DNA of 64,000 bases from Bradyrhizobium diazoefficiens USDA 110 (lineage in GTDB: Bacteria > Pseudomonadota > Alphaproteobacteria > Rhizobiales > Xanthobacteraceae). The translations under genes were made by a program, and so were the position numbers. Of this stretch, positions 34,601 through 42,486 are shown piece after piece (position 1 is the first letter of the stretch; each line of letters begins with the position of its first letter). Under the pieces are notes generated by a model that did not search any database, had not been told where the DNA came from, and worked only from the letters and a program-made list of their open reading frames with translations. The stretch is from positions 8,852,001-8,916,000 of the forward strand of contig NC_004463.1 of NCBI RefSeq assembly GCF_000011365.1. Reading direction: 5' to 3'.

Positions 34601-34769
34601 CTGCCCGCATTGTAGCGAGGACAGCCATGACGCCGGTCTTCCCGGTGCCGGTGGGCATATGGATCAAACAGCCCCGTTTGCTGCCGGACGCGAAGTATGC
34701 CTCGCCGGTCAACACCGCATCACGCTGGTGCTTCCAAAGTGCAAGTTTCTTCAAATTCCGATCAGCCAT
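31698..34769 (-). CDS. SF2 DEAD/DEAH-type helicase
   Basis: A 1023-aa protein, counted from ATG 34769 (an in-frame GTG lies at 34781; neither has a strong ribosome-binding site). Walker A PTGTGKT is at 39-45, motif II DEGH at 151-154, motif III SATP at 176-179, a VEGIDDPR motif at 316-323 and motif VI QQVGRLTR at 331-338. The remaining 650 residues match no domain I recognise and may hold the effector. With the DUF2971 gene it forms a two-gene unit resembling the helicase-plus-small-partner plan of several anti-phage systems. Confidence 0.8.
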   Translation of the reverse strand: MADRNLKKLALWKHQRDAVLTGEAYFASGSKRGCLIHMPTGTGKTGVMAVLATMRAASEPVLVVCPSAALVEQLMSEFRSRFWDTIGAGPEWRPDQVLQALPGSVGQLGDKLRGFSGQRTIVVATIQAVQQIHATRDISLLRGTIGTIVFDEGHREPAPLWAAVVREFNVPTVLFSATPFRGDLKVFNVDEGYIHFLSFEQAVAAALIRGVDVRKMNLSDDASTFAAQVVAETDRLAANGRLDPGYKVIVRAGSEDTVLDLYHAFVAVLAGRNDGVMALHNNFTLTGRPGAQMRPDVPADLRQRSERFLLHQFMLVEGIDDPRCSVLALYEPFGNTRMLVQQVGRLTRQSAPLGTKMPEACVLTRPSDGVDRDWESFIAYDKACVANGGKPPLRNGDDVLRGLVAALPQMDYVSGKFRTRIDLDDADLSEDLRFPQSALVYDVSDQFDLDKFQTAVSEALDAEDRFQHQTRGISGGSCRYHVTLRMNQSPFLAEYLFQAASLEVTIYALIGRRLYFYDSAGLWIDELGELTGRLRPMQLRSLLPEDVDNTVSFLAVKNTDLGPSALRSRSLSARSLERAGVFMGEHMNVVTRAGGWADGTRRAVGFSRSRVRDGAGTDLTASEFRDWCTEIDGLLKAKRPGSQILSRFAAPTDTPVDTTPINILVDMLELTGQFSSLATRTDAKFDPDGLCVDIEKDATPTAPAPFRFVLKVDGADVKVWIKWDVKKRKYWLTSPSLSQVKSKSEAKVSLAKRLNQLQPFRIITADLQHAYVNGAFYALDLDLAKTDGPGRLVLDLVTPVKQLGGVTSEKGVPTGADLPTWQQGSLFRVIDDALTQKRGTPEFGAPFPALVCDDFGTEAGDFIGVDDNPSNARAVFVVAKHKPGDPGVSAADFYDVCGQGVKNLAFLKSDGEDLPGALTKFDQPWKLSKGKGKAKRTDRVQRTRAGPGSAAFRKMLARVKQSPGAEREIWLVCAGGMLSKSALKREFLSSPPKAHVLQFYHLVISTYSACQSVGVNLKIFSSP

Positions 34770-34781
34770 AACAGAACACAC

Positions 34782-35548
34782 ACTATTTGCGCACTAGCAC
34801 ACCGACTGCTTGTCGACGGCCGAGTTATGAAAAAGGGACGCCCCACAGCCAAACCCAAATCCACCTATCAATATAGCGCGACGCGATCTATGCAACCTTG
34901 GGTTAGGTTATCCAGATTGATAGGCTGAGCATTTGCAGAGATGCTGGCGATACTGAGCCCTTCAGCGGAAGCGCCGACCGTGTCGTTAGTCGAGTTCGCT
35001 CAGATCGCTCTCGAACACTTTAGCGAAGACCCTGGCAGGTGAGAGACGCTTTTGCTCTTCGATCTGACGGGACTGGACCTGAACAGCAATCGGAAGCAGC
35101 TCGCCGCGCGAGATGGGTCGTTGTCGCTTTCGGGAGGCCGTGTTGTCACCTTGGGAAGGTCGCTTCGAATTCTATCGCGAAGCCAGGATCGCGACCTTCG
35201 ACAGTGAAAGACGAGCGCAAGCGGTTCGCCACCTTCGTCAATGCGCAACCGTGAGACTGTCCCCCTACCGGCTTGTCGCTGTCCTCGCGGCGTTTCGCGC
35301 AGGAGGCGGGAGTGCACCTCCTGGAACGTAACTTCGGTGTGGCCGCTTGGTCAGCATTAGCCACTCTGACGCCGGTAGACGGTGGCGGAGAGAGTGGGAC
35401 TCTCAACCATTCTCATGGGCGAAAGAGAACCGCCAGTTCACAGCGGCCTGCCGACTGCAGAAGCGTTAGTTCTGCAAACTGCCTGCAAACTAGAAAATTG
35501 ACTAGCTGCCTTGCGGCGCAAAATATCAAGCTGTTTCAGCAAGATAAA
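34782..35548. other. Island edge, about 770 bp without a gene
   Basis: No frame here looks coding. It holds the inverted copy of the tRNA-Ser-like 21-mer (35382-35402) and AT-rich sequence just before the tRNA-Arg 3' end. No integrase gene lies next to the tRNA, so the original one may be lost or at the far end of the island. Confidence 0.55.
35382..35402 (-). repeat. 21-bp tRNA-Ser 3'-end-like sequence, copy 2
   Basis: Exact reverse complement of 4637-4657 (reads GTGGCGGAGAGAGTGGGACTC on the plus strand). It looks like a tRNA-Ser acceptor and T-arm fragment without the rest of the gene, 147 bp from the tRNA-Arg 3' end. Confidence 0.6.
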
Positions 35549-35625
35549 TGGCGCGCCCGGAACGATTCGAACGTCCGACCCTCAGATTCGTAGTCTGATG
35601 CTCTATCCAGCTGAGCTACGGGCGC
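35549..35625 (-). tRNA. tRNA-Arg (anticodon ACG)
   Basis: A 77-nt cloverleaf on the minus strand. The acceptor arm GCGCCCG pairs with CGGGCGC, the D-arm is GCTC-GAGC, the anticodon stem is TCAGA/TCTGA with loop CTACGAA (anticodon ACG), and the T-loop is TTCGAAT. CCA is encoded at 35549-35551. The 3' end faces the accessory region. Confidence 0.95.
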
Positions 35626-35774
35626 GTTTTTCGCGGACAGTGCGGGCAGGGCCCGCAGGCAGCCTCCGGACAGCGCCGGAGGGGTGCGAAAGAGCGCTCT
35701 GACTAACCGCTCTTGTCCCGATTGGCAAGGTCCGGGATGGGGAGATTTTGTAGAGAAATGACGACTTCGCCCGG

Positions 35775-35865
35775 GTCATTCCGGGCTCGCGAAGCGAGAA
35801 GTGCGGAATCTCGACCCCAAACCTCTAGATTCCGGGTTCGGCGCTTCGCGCCGCCCCGGAATGAC
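35775..35865. repeat. Interspersed palindromic repeat, family A
   Basis: GTCATTCCGGGCTCGCGAAGCGAG opens it (first 20 bases match other copies in part) and CCCCGGAATGAC closes it, so the ends are inverted. It is the first copy met after the tRNA, downstream of the histidine kinase gene. Confidence 0.75.
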
Positions 35866-35889
35866 GCCGTTGCTCGGCCGCTGACCGAC

Positions 35890-37404
35890 TTACGCCCGCG
35901 CCCGCTCGTTGCGGATGGAGAGCAGTTCCACGGGGCGGTCGGGGATGACGATCCGGAAGGTGGCGCCGATAGTGCCTTCGACCAGGTGGATGTCGCCGCC
36001 ATGGGCGCGGACGAGCTCGGCGGCGATGGCCAAACCAAGCCCGCTGCCGCCGGGACGGCCCGATGTCTGGAACGCCTCGAACAGATGGTCCCGGGTCTTC
36101 TGGGGGACGCCGGGACCCGTGTCGGAGACCTCCAGGATGGCGACGGCGCCCTCGCGCTTGCCCGTGATCCGGATCTGCTGCGCGCCGCCGTCGCCGGAGG
36201 AATGACTTTCCAGCGCCTGGGCGGCGTTGCGGACGAGGTTGAGCAGCACGCGGAACAGCTGGTCGGGGTCGGCATCGACCGCGAGCCCGCGCTCGATCGC
36301 GGCGACCCAGGCGATCGAGGCATCGCTGGCAAGGCCGGCGGTCTCGCGCACCTCGAGCACGACAGGCTCGATCAGGATCATGCGGCGGTCGGGCGAGGCC
36401 TCCTGGGCGCGGCCGTAGGACAGCGTCGACTGGCAGAAGGCGATGGCGCGCTCGAGCGAACGCACGAGCTTGGGCGCAAAGCGCTGCACCCGCGGATCCG
36501 GCACGCTGGCAAGCTGGTCCGACAAAAGCTGCGCCGACGCCAGCAGATTGCGCAGATCGTGGTTGATCTTGGAGACGGCGAGGCCGAGGGCGGCAAGCCG
36601 ACTCTTCTGATGCAGCATCGACATCAAATCGCGCTGCATGTCCGACAATTCGCGTTCGGCGACCCCGATCTCGTCGCTGCGCTGGCTCGGCACGATGATC
36701 CGCGCCGAGCTCTCGGGGTTTTCGTGGAAGCCGACCAGGCTCGCGGTGAGCCGCCGCATCGGCCGCACGAAGAGATAGTGGAGCGCGAGATAGACGAGGC
36801 CCGCGGTCAAGACCCCGATGATCAGCGCGACCACGACGACATTGCGGGAGAAGCGGTACATCGACTGCCGCAGCGGCAATTCGTCGGTCACGATCTCGAC
36901 GAACTGGGCGTTGCCGACGCCGGGGCCGACGATGCGGATGGCCTGGTTGCCGGTCTCCAGCATCATCTGGATCGAGCCGGTGATCGCCTCCCATACGGTC
37001 ATGTCGCGGAGATCAACGTCGTGCTCGATCGCGGCGGGCAGATTGTCGCTGGCGAGCAGCCGGCGCTGCTGGCCCATCTTGATGGCGACGGCGCGGGCAT
37101 TGATGCTTTTCAGGATCTCGCGCGACAGCGAATCGGGAACCATGCCGAGCGGGGCGGCGTCGAGCACCAGCGCCGCCGTGTTGGCGGCGGCCACGCGGTC
37201 GTTCAGCCGGTTGACCCAGAAGTTGGCGATGGCGGGCACGTAGAGCAGGATGGCCGCGATCATCACCAGGGGGACCGTGAGCAGCAGCAGCTTGCCTGAC
37301 AGCCCCAAGCCGGCAGGCCCGCGCGGCCGCATCGCCGGCGGGTCCCGCTGATCCGTATCCTGGATCGGCTGGAGGTCTGTCGCTGCCACGAAATTCGTCC
37401 TCAC
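35890..37404 (-). CDS. Membrane sensor histidine kinase
   Basis: A 504-aa two-component kinase. Hydrophobic helices near residues 38-60 and 190-212 bracket a periplasmic sensor region of about 130 aa. A HAMP-like segment follows (FVRPMRRLTASLVGF), then the phospho-acceptor H-box KINHDLRNLLA near 281, an N-box LNLVRNAAQAL and G-boxes DTGPGVP and GGSGLGLAI. No response regulator gene is adjacent, so this is an orphan kinase in this window. Signal unknown. Confidence 0.9.
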   Translation of the reverse strand: MRTNFVAATDLQPIQDTDQRDPPAMRPRGPAGLGLSGKLLLLTVPLVMIAAILLYVPAIANFWVNRLNDRVAAANTAALVLDAAPLGMVPDSLSREILKSINARAVAIKMGQQRRLLASDNLPAAIEHDVDLRDMTVWEAITGSIQMMLETGNQAIRIVGPGVGNAQFVEIVTDELPLRQSMYRFSRNVVVVALIIGVLTAGLVYLALHYLFVRPMRRLTASLVGFHENPESSARIIVPSQRSDEIGVAERELSDMQRDLMSMLHQKSRLAALGLAVSKINHDLRNLLASAQLLSDQLASVPDPRVQRFAPKLVRSLERAIAFCQSTLSYGRAQEASPDRRMILIEPVVLEVRETAGLASDASIAWVAAIERGLAVDADPDQLFRVLLNLVRNAAQALESHSSGDGGAQQIRITGKREGAVAILEVSDTGPGVPQKTRDHLFEAFQTSGRPGGSGLGLAIAAELVRAHGGDIHLVEGTIGATFRIVIPDRPVELLSIRNERARA

Positions 37405-37598
37405 TGACTTGGCCCGACTGAGTTGGCCGGTGAACGATCTGGCGGAGGAAGGATGCGGCCCGCCCCCGGTCCGGTCAAATTACGGATCGCTAATCTCCCA
37501 AGGTGGGATGTAGGCGCTGATAAGGCGAGTCGCCACCTCAACGATTAAAAACCCCGCACAATCAGCGATATTCAGCGCAATCCTGCGCTCTCGCGGCG

Positions 37599-37627
37599 TT
37601 GACGAAAAGGGAGCGCTCGCATATAAG
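37599..37627 (+). promoter_or_regulatory. Predicted sigma-70-type promoter for rpmH
   Basis: TTGACG (37599-37604) and TATAAG (37622-37627) are separated by exactly 17 bp, a near-consensus pair about 140 bp before the rpmH start. The rest of the 37405-37768 gap has no gene. Confidence 0.6.
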
Positions 37628-37768
37628 CCGCCCGAATTGTCCGCGATGACCCGGTGTGACGCCGGGAGCGGCTCTCTTGGGGCCGAAAAAGGGCCCGTTT
37701 TGGGCCGCATCGTTGGGACTTTACCATCAATTCTACAGGCAAATTGCCCGGTCAGCGGAGAAAAACCC

Positions 37769-37903
37769 GTGAAGCGGACTTATCAACCCAGCAAACTGGT
37801 GCGCAAGCGCCGTCACGGTTTCCGTGCCCGTCTCGCCACTGCCGGCGGCCGCAAGGTTCTCGCCGCCCGCCGCGCCCGCGGCCGCAAGCGTCTGAGCGCC
37901 TGA
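37769..37903 (+). CDS. rpmH: 50S ribosomal protein L34
   Basis: A 44-aa, very basic protein with the family pattern [20 protein letters not shown] and [13 protein letters not shown]. The start is GTG at 37769; the upstream open frame has no L34-like sequence. It is followed 27 bp later by rnpA, the usual order. Confidence 0.97.
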   Translation: MKRTYQPSKLVRKRRHGFRARLATAGGRKVLAARRARGRKRLSA

Positions 37904-37930
37904 GCCAGACCCCCTTTTTGGGATTTCATC

Positions 37931-38329
37931 ATGGATCGGCTGAGGCAGCGGGCGGATTTCCTCGCCGTTGCCAATGGCGCGCGGGTGAATAGTCCCGCGT
38001 TCGTCCTGCAAAGCCGCCCCCGCGACGACAGCGGCCCGATCAGAATCGGCTTCACCGTCACCAAAAAGAACGGCAACGCCCCCGAGCGCAATCGCATCCG
38101 GCGCCGGCTTCGCGAACTCGTGAAGCGGCTCGAGCCGGTGTTAATGCAGCCCCATCATGATTATGTGCTGGTCGGCCGAAGGGACGCGTTGTCGCGCCCC
38201 TTCGCCACCATGCTCGACGATCTGCGCATAGCGTTCTCGAAGCCCGCGCGGCATACGGCCAAGGAACAGTCAAAGGGACGCGGCCAGAGGCCCGGCACCG
38301 CTCCTGCTGCCAGCCGCAAAACGGATTGA
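37931..38329 (+). CDS. rnpA: Ribonuclease P protein component
   Basis: A 132-aa basic protein that assists the RNase P RNA in maturing tRNA 5' ends. It opens with DRLRQRADFLAVANG, has GFTVTKKNGNAPERNRIRRRLRE (the RNR box and surrounding helix) and DYVLVGRRDALSRPF. The C-terminal 25 residues are a disordered basic extension. It lies 14 bp before yidC in an rpmH-rnpA-yidC transcription unit. Confidence 0.95.
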   Translation: MDRLRQRADFLAVANGARVNSPAFVLQSRPRDDSGPIRIGFTVTKKNGNAPERNRIRRRLRELVKRLEPVLMQPHHDYVLVGRRDALSRPFATMLDDLRIAFSKPARHTAKEQSKGRGQRPGTAPAASRKTD

Positions 38330-38343
38330 TGACGAGACATTAG

Positions 38344-40194
38344 ATGATGACCGACAATCGCAATACCATCCTCGCCGTCATTCTATCGGGCCTCGTGCTG
38401 ATCGCCTGGCAGTATTTCTACAACGTGCCGGCGATGGAGAAGCAGCGCGCCCAGCAGCAGGCGCAGGCCGAGCTTCAGAAGACCACGCCGCAGCCGACGG
38501 CCTCCGCGACGCCGGGGGCCACGCCGCAATCCGGCGGTGCCGCGCAGCCGTCAACGCCGGCAGCAGGCCAGCAAGCCCAGCCGGTCGTCGCCCGCGACGC
38601 CGCGATTGCGGCCAGCCCGCGCGTGAAGATCGACACGCCGCGGATCGCCGGCAGCATCTCGCTGAAGGGCGGCCGCATCGACGATGTCGCGCTGGTGCAG
38701 TATCGCGAAACGGTCGATCCGAAGTCGCCGCCGATCGTCCTGTATTCGCCCTCGGGCACCGCTGAGCCCTATTACGCCGAGTTCGGCTGGGTGCCGGCCA
38801 CGGGCGTGACGGCGAAACTGCCGGACGCGCAGACCCTCTGGCAGCAGGACGGCAGCGGCAGCCTGACACCGACGACGCCGGCGGTGCTGAAATGGGACAA
38901 TGGCGAGGGCCTCACCTTCCGCCGCACCATCTCGGTCGACGACCACTATCTCTTCACCATCAAGGACGAGGTGAGCAATGTCGGCAACGCGCCGGTCACG
39001 CTCTATCCGTTCGCGCTGATCTCGCGTCACGGCACGCCGCAGGTTTCCGGCTACTACATCCTGCACGAAGGCCTGATCGGCTATCTCGATGGCTTGCAGG
39101 AATACGCCTACAAGAAGATCGACGAAGCCAAGTCGGTGAACTTCAAGGCAACCAATGGCTGGCTCGGCATGACCGACAAGTACTGGGCCTCGGCGCTGCT
39201 GCCGGACACCAGTGCCCAGCTCCAGGCGCGCTTCTCGTCGAACCCGGTCGGCAACGTCCACACCTACCAGACCGACTATCTGCTCGATCCCGTCACCGTC
39301 GCGATCGGCGGCAGTGCGACGGCGAACGCGCGGCTGTTTGCCGGCGCCAAGGAAGCCGGCGTGGTCGGCATCAACTTCCCGCTCGCCGGCCACGGCGGCT
39401 ACAACAAGGAACTCAACCTCAACCATTTCGACCTGTTGATCGACTGGGGCTGGTTCTACTTCATCACCAAGCCGATGTTCCTCGGCCTCGACTTCTTCTA
39501 CCGCTTCTTCGGCAATTTCGGCATCTCGATCCTGCTCGTGACCGTGATCGTGAAGCTCTTGTTCTTCCCGTTGGCGAACAAGTCCTACGCCTCGATGGCG
39601 AAGATGAAGTCGATCCAGCCGCAGCTTCAGGCGCTGAAGGAGCGCTACCCTGACGACAAGGTGAAGCAGCAGCAGGAGATGATGGAGATCTACCGCAAGG
39701 AGAAGATCAATCCGGTCGCCGGCTGTCTTCCCGTCGTGATCCAGATCCCGGTGTTCTTCTCGCTCTACAAGGTGCTGTTCGTCACCATCGAGATGCGGCA
39801 GGCGCCGTTCTACGGCTGGATCAAGGATCTCTCCGCGCCGGATCCGACCAATCTGTTCAACCTGTTCGGGCTGATCCCGCTCGATCCGACCACGATTCCG
39901 GTGTTCGGCCACTACCTCGCGCTCGGCATCTGGCCGATCATCATGGGCATCACGATGTGGTTCCAGATGAAGCTGAACCCGACGCCGCCGGATCCGACCC
40001 AGCAGATGATCTTCAACTGGATGCCGCTGATCTTCACCTTCATGCTGGCGGGTTTCCCGGCGGGCCTCGTGATCTACTGGGCCTGGAACAACACGCTCTC
40101 GGTGCTCCAGCAGAGCTTCATCATGCGCCGCAACGGCGTGAAGGTGGAGCTGTTCGACAATCTCAAGGCGACGTTCGCGAGGAAGGCGACGTAA
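38344..40194 (+). CDS. yidC: Membrane protein insertase YidC
   Basis: A 616-aa inner-membrane insertase. TM1 is near residues 8-24, then comes a Gln/Pro/Thr-rich linker (about 35-80) and a large periplasmic beta domain to about 370. The conserved five-helix core follows, with GNFGISILLVTVIVKLLFFP, the cytoplasmic hairpin (QPQLQALKERYPDDK) and INPVAGCLPVVIQIPVFFSLY. ATG at 38344 and a second ATG at 38347 are both possible. It acts with Sec or alone to insert membrane proteins. It belongs to the rpmH operon. Confidence 0.96.
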   Translation: MMTDNRNTILAVILSGLVLIAWQYFYNVPAMEKQRAQQQAQAELQKTTPQPTASATPGATPQSGGAAQPSTPAAGQQAQPVVARDAAIAASPRVKIDTPRIAGSISLKGGRIDDVALVQYRETVDPKSPPIVLYSPSGTAEPYYAEFGWVPATGVTAKLPDAQTLWQQDGSGSLTPTTPAVLKWDNGEGLTFRRTISVDDHYLFTIKDEVSNVGNAPVTLYPFALISRHGTPQVSGYYILHEGLIGYLDGLQEYAYKKIDEAKSVNFKATNGWLGMTDKYWASALLPDTSAQLQARFSSNPVGNVHTYQTDYLLDPVTVAIGGSATANARLFAGAKEAGVVGINFPLAGHGGYNKELNLNHFDLLIDWGWFYFITKPMFLGLDFFYRFFGNFGISILLVTVIVKLLFFPLANKSYASMAKMKSIQPQLQALKERYPDDKVKQQQEMMEIYRKEKINPVAGCLPVVIQIPVFFSLYKVLFVTIEMRQAPFYGWIKDLSAPDPTNLFNLFGLIPLDPTTIPVFGHYLALGIWPIIMGITMWFQMKLNPTPPDPTQQMIFNWMPLIFTFMLAGFPAGLVIYWAWNNTLSVLQQSFIMRRNGVKVELFDNLKATFARKAT

Positions 40195-40206
40195 GTCACC
40201 CACTCC

Positions 40207-40284
40207 GTCATTCCGGGATGGTGCAGCACCAGACCCGGAATCTCGAGATTTCGGATTCGATGCTTCGCATCGCTCCGGAATGAC
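40207..40284. repeat. Interspersed palindromic repeat, family A
   Basis: GTCATTCCGGGATGGTGCAG opens it and CTCCGGAATGAC closes it, with an internal CGATGCTTCGCATCG hairpin. It lies between yidC and engB. Confidence 0.75.
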
Positions 40285-40304
40285 CGCGAAACAAAGAGCT
40301 TCGC

Positions 40305-40958
40305 ATGACCGACGACAAAGATGCGAAGCTGATCGAGGCCGGGCGAAAGCTGTTCGCGCGCGACTGGCAGTTCATCTGGGCCTCGCCCTCGATCCAGACG
40401 CTGCCGCCGATGGACGGGGTGGAGATCGCCTTTGCCGGCCGCTCCAATGTCGGCAAGTCGAGCCTGATCAACGCGCTCACCGGTCGCAACGCGCTGGCGC
40501 GCACCTCGCACACGCCGGGCCGCACCCAGGAGCTGATCTTCTTCGAGGTCCCCGGAAAGAAAGACCTGCGCCTCGTCGACATGCCCGGCTATGGCTACGC
40601 CAAGGCACCGAAGAGCCAGGTCGCGTCCTGGACCGAGCTGATTCATAAATTCCTGCTGGGGCGCGCCAGCCTCGCGCGCGTCTATGTGCTGATCGACGCG
40701 CGGCACGGCCTGAAGGACGTCGATCTCGAGATCCTCGGGACGCTCGACCGCTCCGCCGTCAGCTACCAGATCGTGCTGACCAAGGCCGACCAGGTGAAGC
40801 CCTCCGAGCTTGCCTCGCGCATTGCCGAGACCGAGGCCGCGCTGGCCAAGCATCCGGCCGCGTTCCCGAACGTGCTCGCGACCTCGTCGCGGAGCGCGAC
40901 GGGCATGGCCGAGCTGCGCGCCGCGATGGCGAAGCTGCTGGAAGAGCGGAGCTCGTGA
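40305..40958 (+). CDS. engB: Ribosome biogenesis GTPase EngB (YihA/YsxC)
   Basis: A 217-aa TRAFAC GTPase needed for 50S subunit assembly. It has G1 [12 protein letters not shown] near 45-56, G2 [10 protein letters not shown]3 DMPGYGYA, G4 TKADQ and a G5-like ATSSRS. ATG 40305 is the start. Its stop overlaps the start region of the DUF423 gene. Confidence 0.95.
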   Translation: MTDDKDAKLIEAGRKLFARDWQFIWASPSIQTLPPMDGVEIAFAGRSNVGKSSLINALTGRNALARTSHTPGRTQELIFFEVPGKKDLRLVDMPGYGYAKAPKSQVASWTELIHKFLLGRASLARVYVLIDARHGLKDVDLEILGTLDRSAVSYQIVLTKADQVKPSELASRIAETEAALAKHPAAFPNVLATSSRSATGMAELRAAMAKLLEERSS

Positions 40959-41323
40959 TGGCCGCGCATCGCCTGTTGATTGGGCTTGCCGGCTTGATGG
41001 GCGCCGCCGGCGTCGCGCTGGCCGCCGCCTCCGCCCATGGCGGCGACGCGAGCCGGCTTGCCTCCGCCAGCGCCATGCTGCTGTTTCATGCAACTGCCAT
41101 ACTTGCGACGGTCGCGCTGCTCGCGCGCGGCCTTCTGCACGGCGGAATTGGCCTCATTGCCGCGTGCGGCTTCGTAGGCGGCGCCGCGCTGTTCGCGGGC
41201 GATCTCACCTTGCGGCAATTTGCCGGGCACTCGCTGTTTCCCTACGCGGCGCCGACCGGTGGGACGGTGATGATCTTGAGCTGGCTGGCGGTGACGCTGG
41301 CGGCCGTGGTGGCGCAGAAATAG
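40958..41323 (+). CDS. DUF423 family small membrane protein
   Basis: A 121-aa protein with four hydrophobic helices and the family patterns ASAHGG, LLFHATAILA, FVGGAALFAGDL and LTLRQFAGHSLF followed by AAPTGG. ATG at 40958 overlaps the engB stop; a GTG one codon earlier is possible. Function is unknown for the family. Confidence 0.85.
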   Translation: MAAHRLLIGLAGLMGAAGVALAAASAHGGDASRLASASAMLLFHATAILATVALLARGLLHGGIGLIAACGFVGGAALFAGDLTLRQFAGHSLFPYAAPTGGTVMILSWLAVTLAAVVAQK

Positions 41324-41431
41324 CGCTCGATCTTCCCCTCCCCTGGAGGGTAAGAACCAACACCCACTTTGCGCTGCCCCCGCCAATCGGATAGAACGCG
41401 GCCCGACAGTCCCGCCAGCGAGATCCGCCTC

Positions 41432-42319
41432 ATGACCGACATCTCCCCGCTCGACCAGGCCCGCATCCTGTCCGAAGCGCTGCCGCACATGCAGCAGTAT
41501 GACGAGGAAACCATCGTCATCAAATATGGCGGCCATGCCATGGGCGACGAGGAGACCGCGAAGAACTTTGCCCGCGACATCGTGCTGCTGGAGCAGACCG
41601 CGATCAACCCGGTGGTCGTGCATGGCGGCGGGCCGCAGATCGCGACCATGCTCAAGCGCCTCGGCATCCAGTCGGAATTCGCCGCCGGCCTGCGCATCAC
41701 CGATGCCGCGACCATCGAGATCGTGGAGATGGTGCTGGCCGGCTCCGTCAACAAGCAGATCGTCGGCTATATCAACGAGGCCGGCGGCAAGGCCGTGGGA
41801 CTATCCGGCAAGGACGCCAACATGGTGAAGGCGTCGAAGACGACGCGCACCATCGTCGATCCGGGCTCGAACATCGAGAAGGCGATCGATCTCGGCTTCG
41901 TCGGCGACCCCGAGAAGGTCGACCTCACGCTGCTCAACCAGCTGATCGGCTACGAGCTGATTCCGGTGCTGGCGCCGCTCGCAACCTCCAAGGAAGGCCA
42001 GACGCTGAACGTCAACGCCGACACCTTTGCCGGTGCCGTCGCGGGCGCGCTGAAGGCCAAGCGCCTGTTGCTGCTCACCGACGTGCCGGGTGTGCTCGAC
42101 AAGTCGAAGAAGCTGATCCCGCAATTGTCCGTGAAAGACGCGCGAAAACTGATCGCCGACGGCACCATTTCCGGCGGCATGATCCCCAAGGTCGAGACCT
42201 GCATCTACGCGCTCGAACAGGGCGTCGAGGGCGTCGTCATCATCGACGGCAAGATGCAGCACGCGGTGCTGCTGGAGCTGTTCACCAACCAGGGCACGGG
42301 AACGCTGATACATAAGTGA
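41432..42319 (+). CDS. argB: Acetylglutamate kinase
   Basis: A 295-aa enzyme that phosphorylates N-acetylglutamate, the second step of arginine synthesis. It has [12 protein letters not shown] near the N-terminus, [10 protein letters not shown], the glutamate-site FAAGLRITD, and [44 protein letters not shown] 41432 is chosen because the upstream open frame is not ArgB-like. Confidence 0.96.
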   Translation: MTDISPLDQARILSEALPHMQQYDEETIVIKYGGHAMGDEETAKNFARDIVLLEQTAINPVVVHGGGPQIATMLKRLGIQSEFAAGLRITDAATIEIVEMVLAGSVNKQIVGYINEAGGKAVGLSGKDANMVKASKTTRTIVDPGSNIEKAIDLGFVGDPEKVDLTLLNQLIGYELIPVLAPLATSKEGQTLNVNADTFAGAVAGALKAKRLLLLTDVPGVLDKSKKLIPQLSVKDARKLIADGTISGGMIPKVETCIYALEQGVEGVVIIDGKMQHAVLLELFTNQGTGTLIHK

Positions 42320-42342
42320 GGCGCGAGCGAACAAAGAGCGGC

Positions 42343-42453
42343 GTCATGGCCGGGCAACAGCGCGAAGCGCGTCTTCGCGAAAATGTCCCGGCCATCCACG
42401 ATCTTTCGCCCCGCGCCAAGAACGTGGATGCCCGGGACAAGCCCGGGCATGAC
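42343..42453. repeat. Interspersed palindromic repeat between argB and DUF1036 gene
   Basis: Starts GTCATGGCCGGGCAACAGCG and ends in CCCGGGACAAGCCCGGGCATGAC, with an internal GCGAAGCGCGTCTTCGC hairpin. It resembles the other copies in having inverted GTCAT/ATGAC ends but has its own core. Confidence 0.65.
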
Positions 42454-42486
42454 GAGCCGAGAGAGCGACGGCATCGTCGCTCGGTC

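Noticed and set aside
35511..35702. Open frame across the tRNA-Arg reading GTIRTSDPQIRSLMLYPAELRA
   Set aside because: This is the well-known false protein made by translating the antisense of a tRNA; the cloverleaf is clear.
38551..40203. 550-aa open frame antisense to yidC
   Set aside because: Shadow of a strongly conserved gene, with charged low-complexity composition.
42316..42486. Upstream extension of the DUF1036 gene
   Set aside because: It would translate an interspersed repeat and bury the signal peptide; GTG 42487 fits better.
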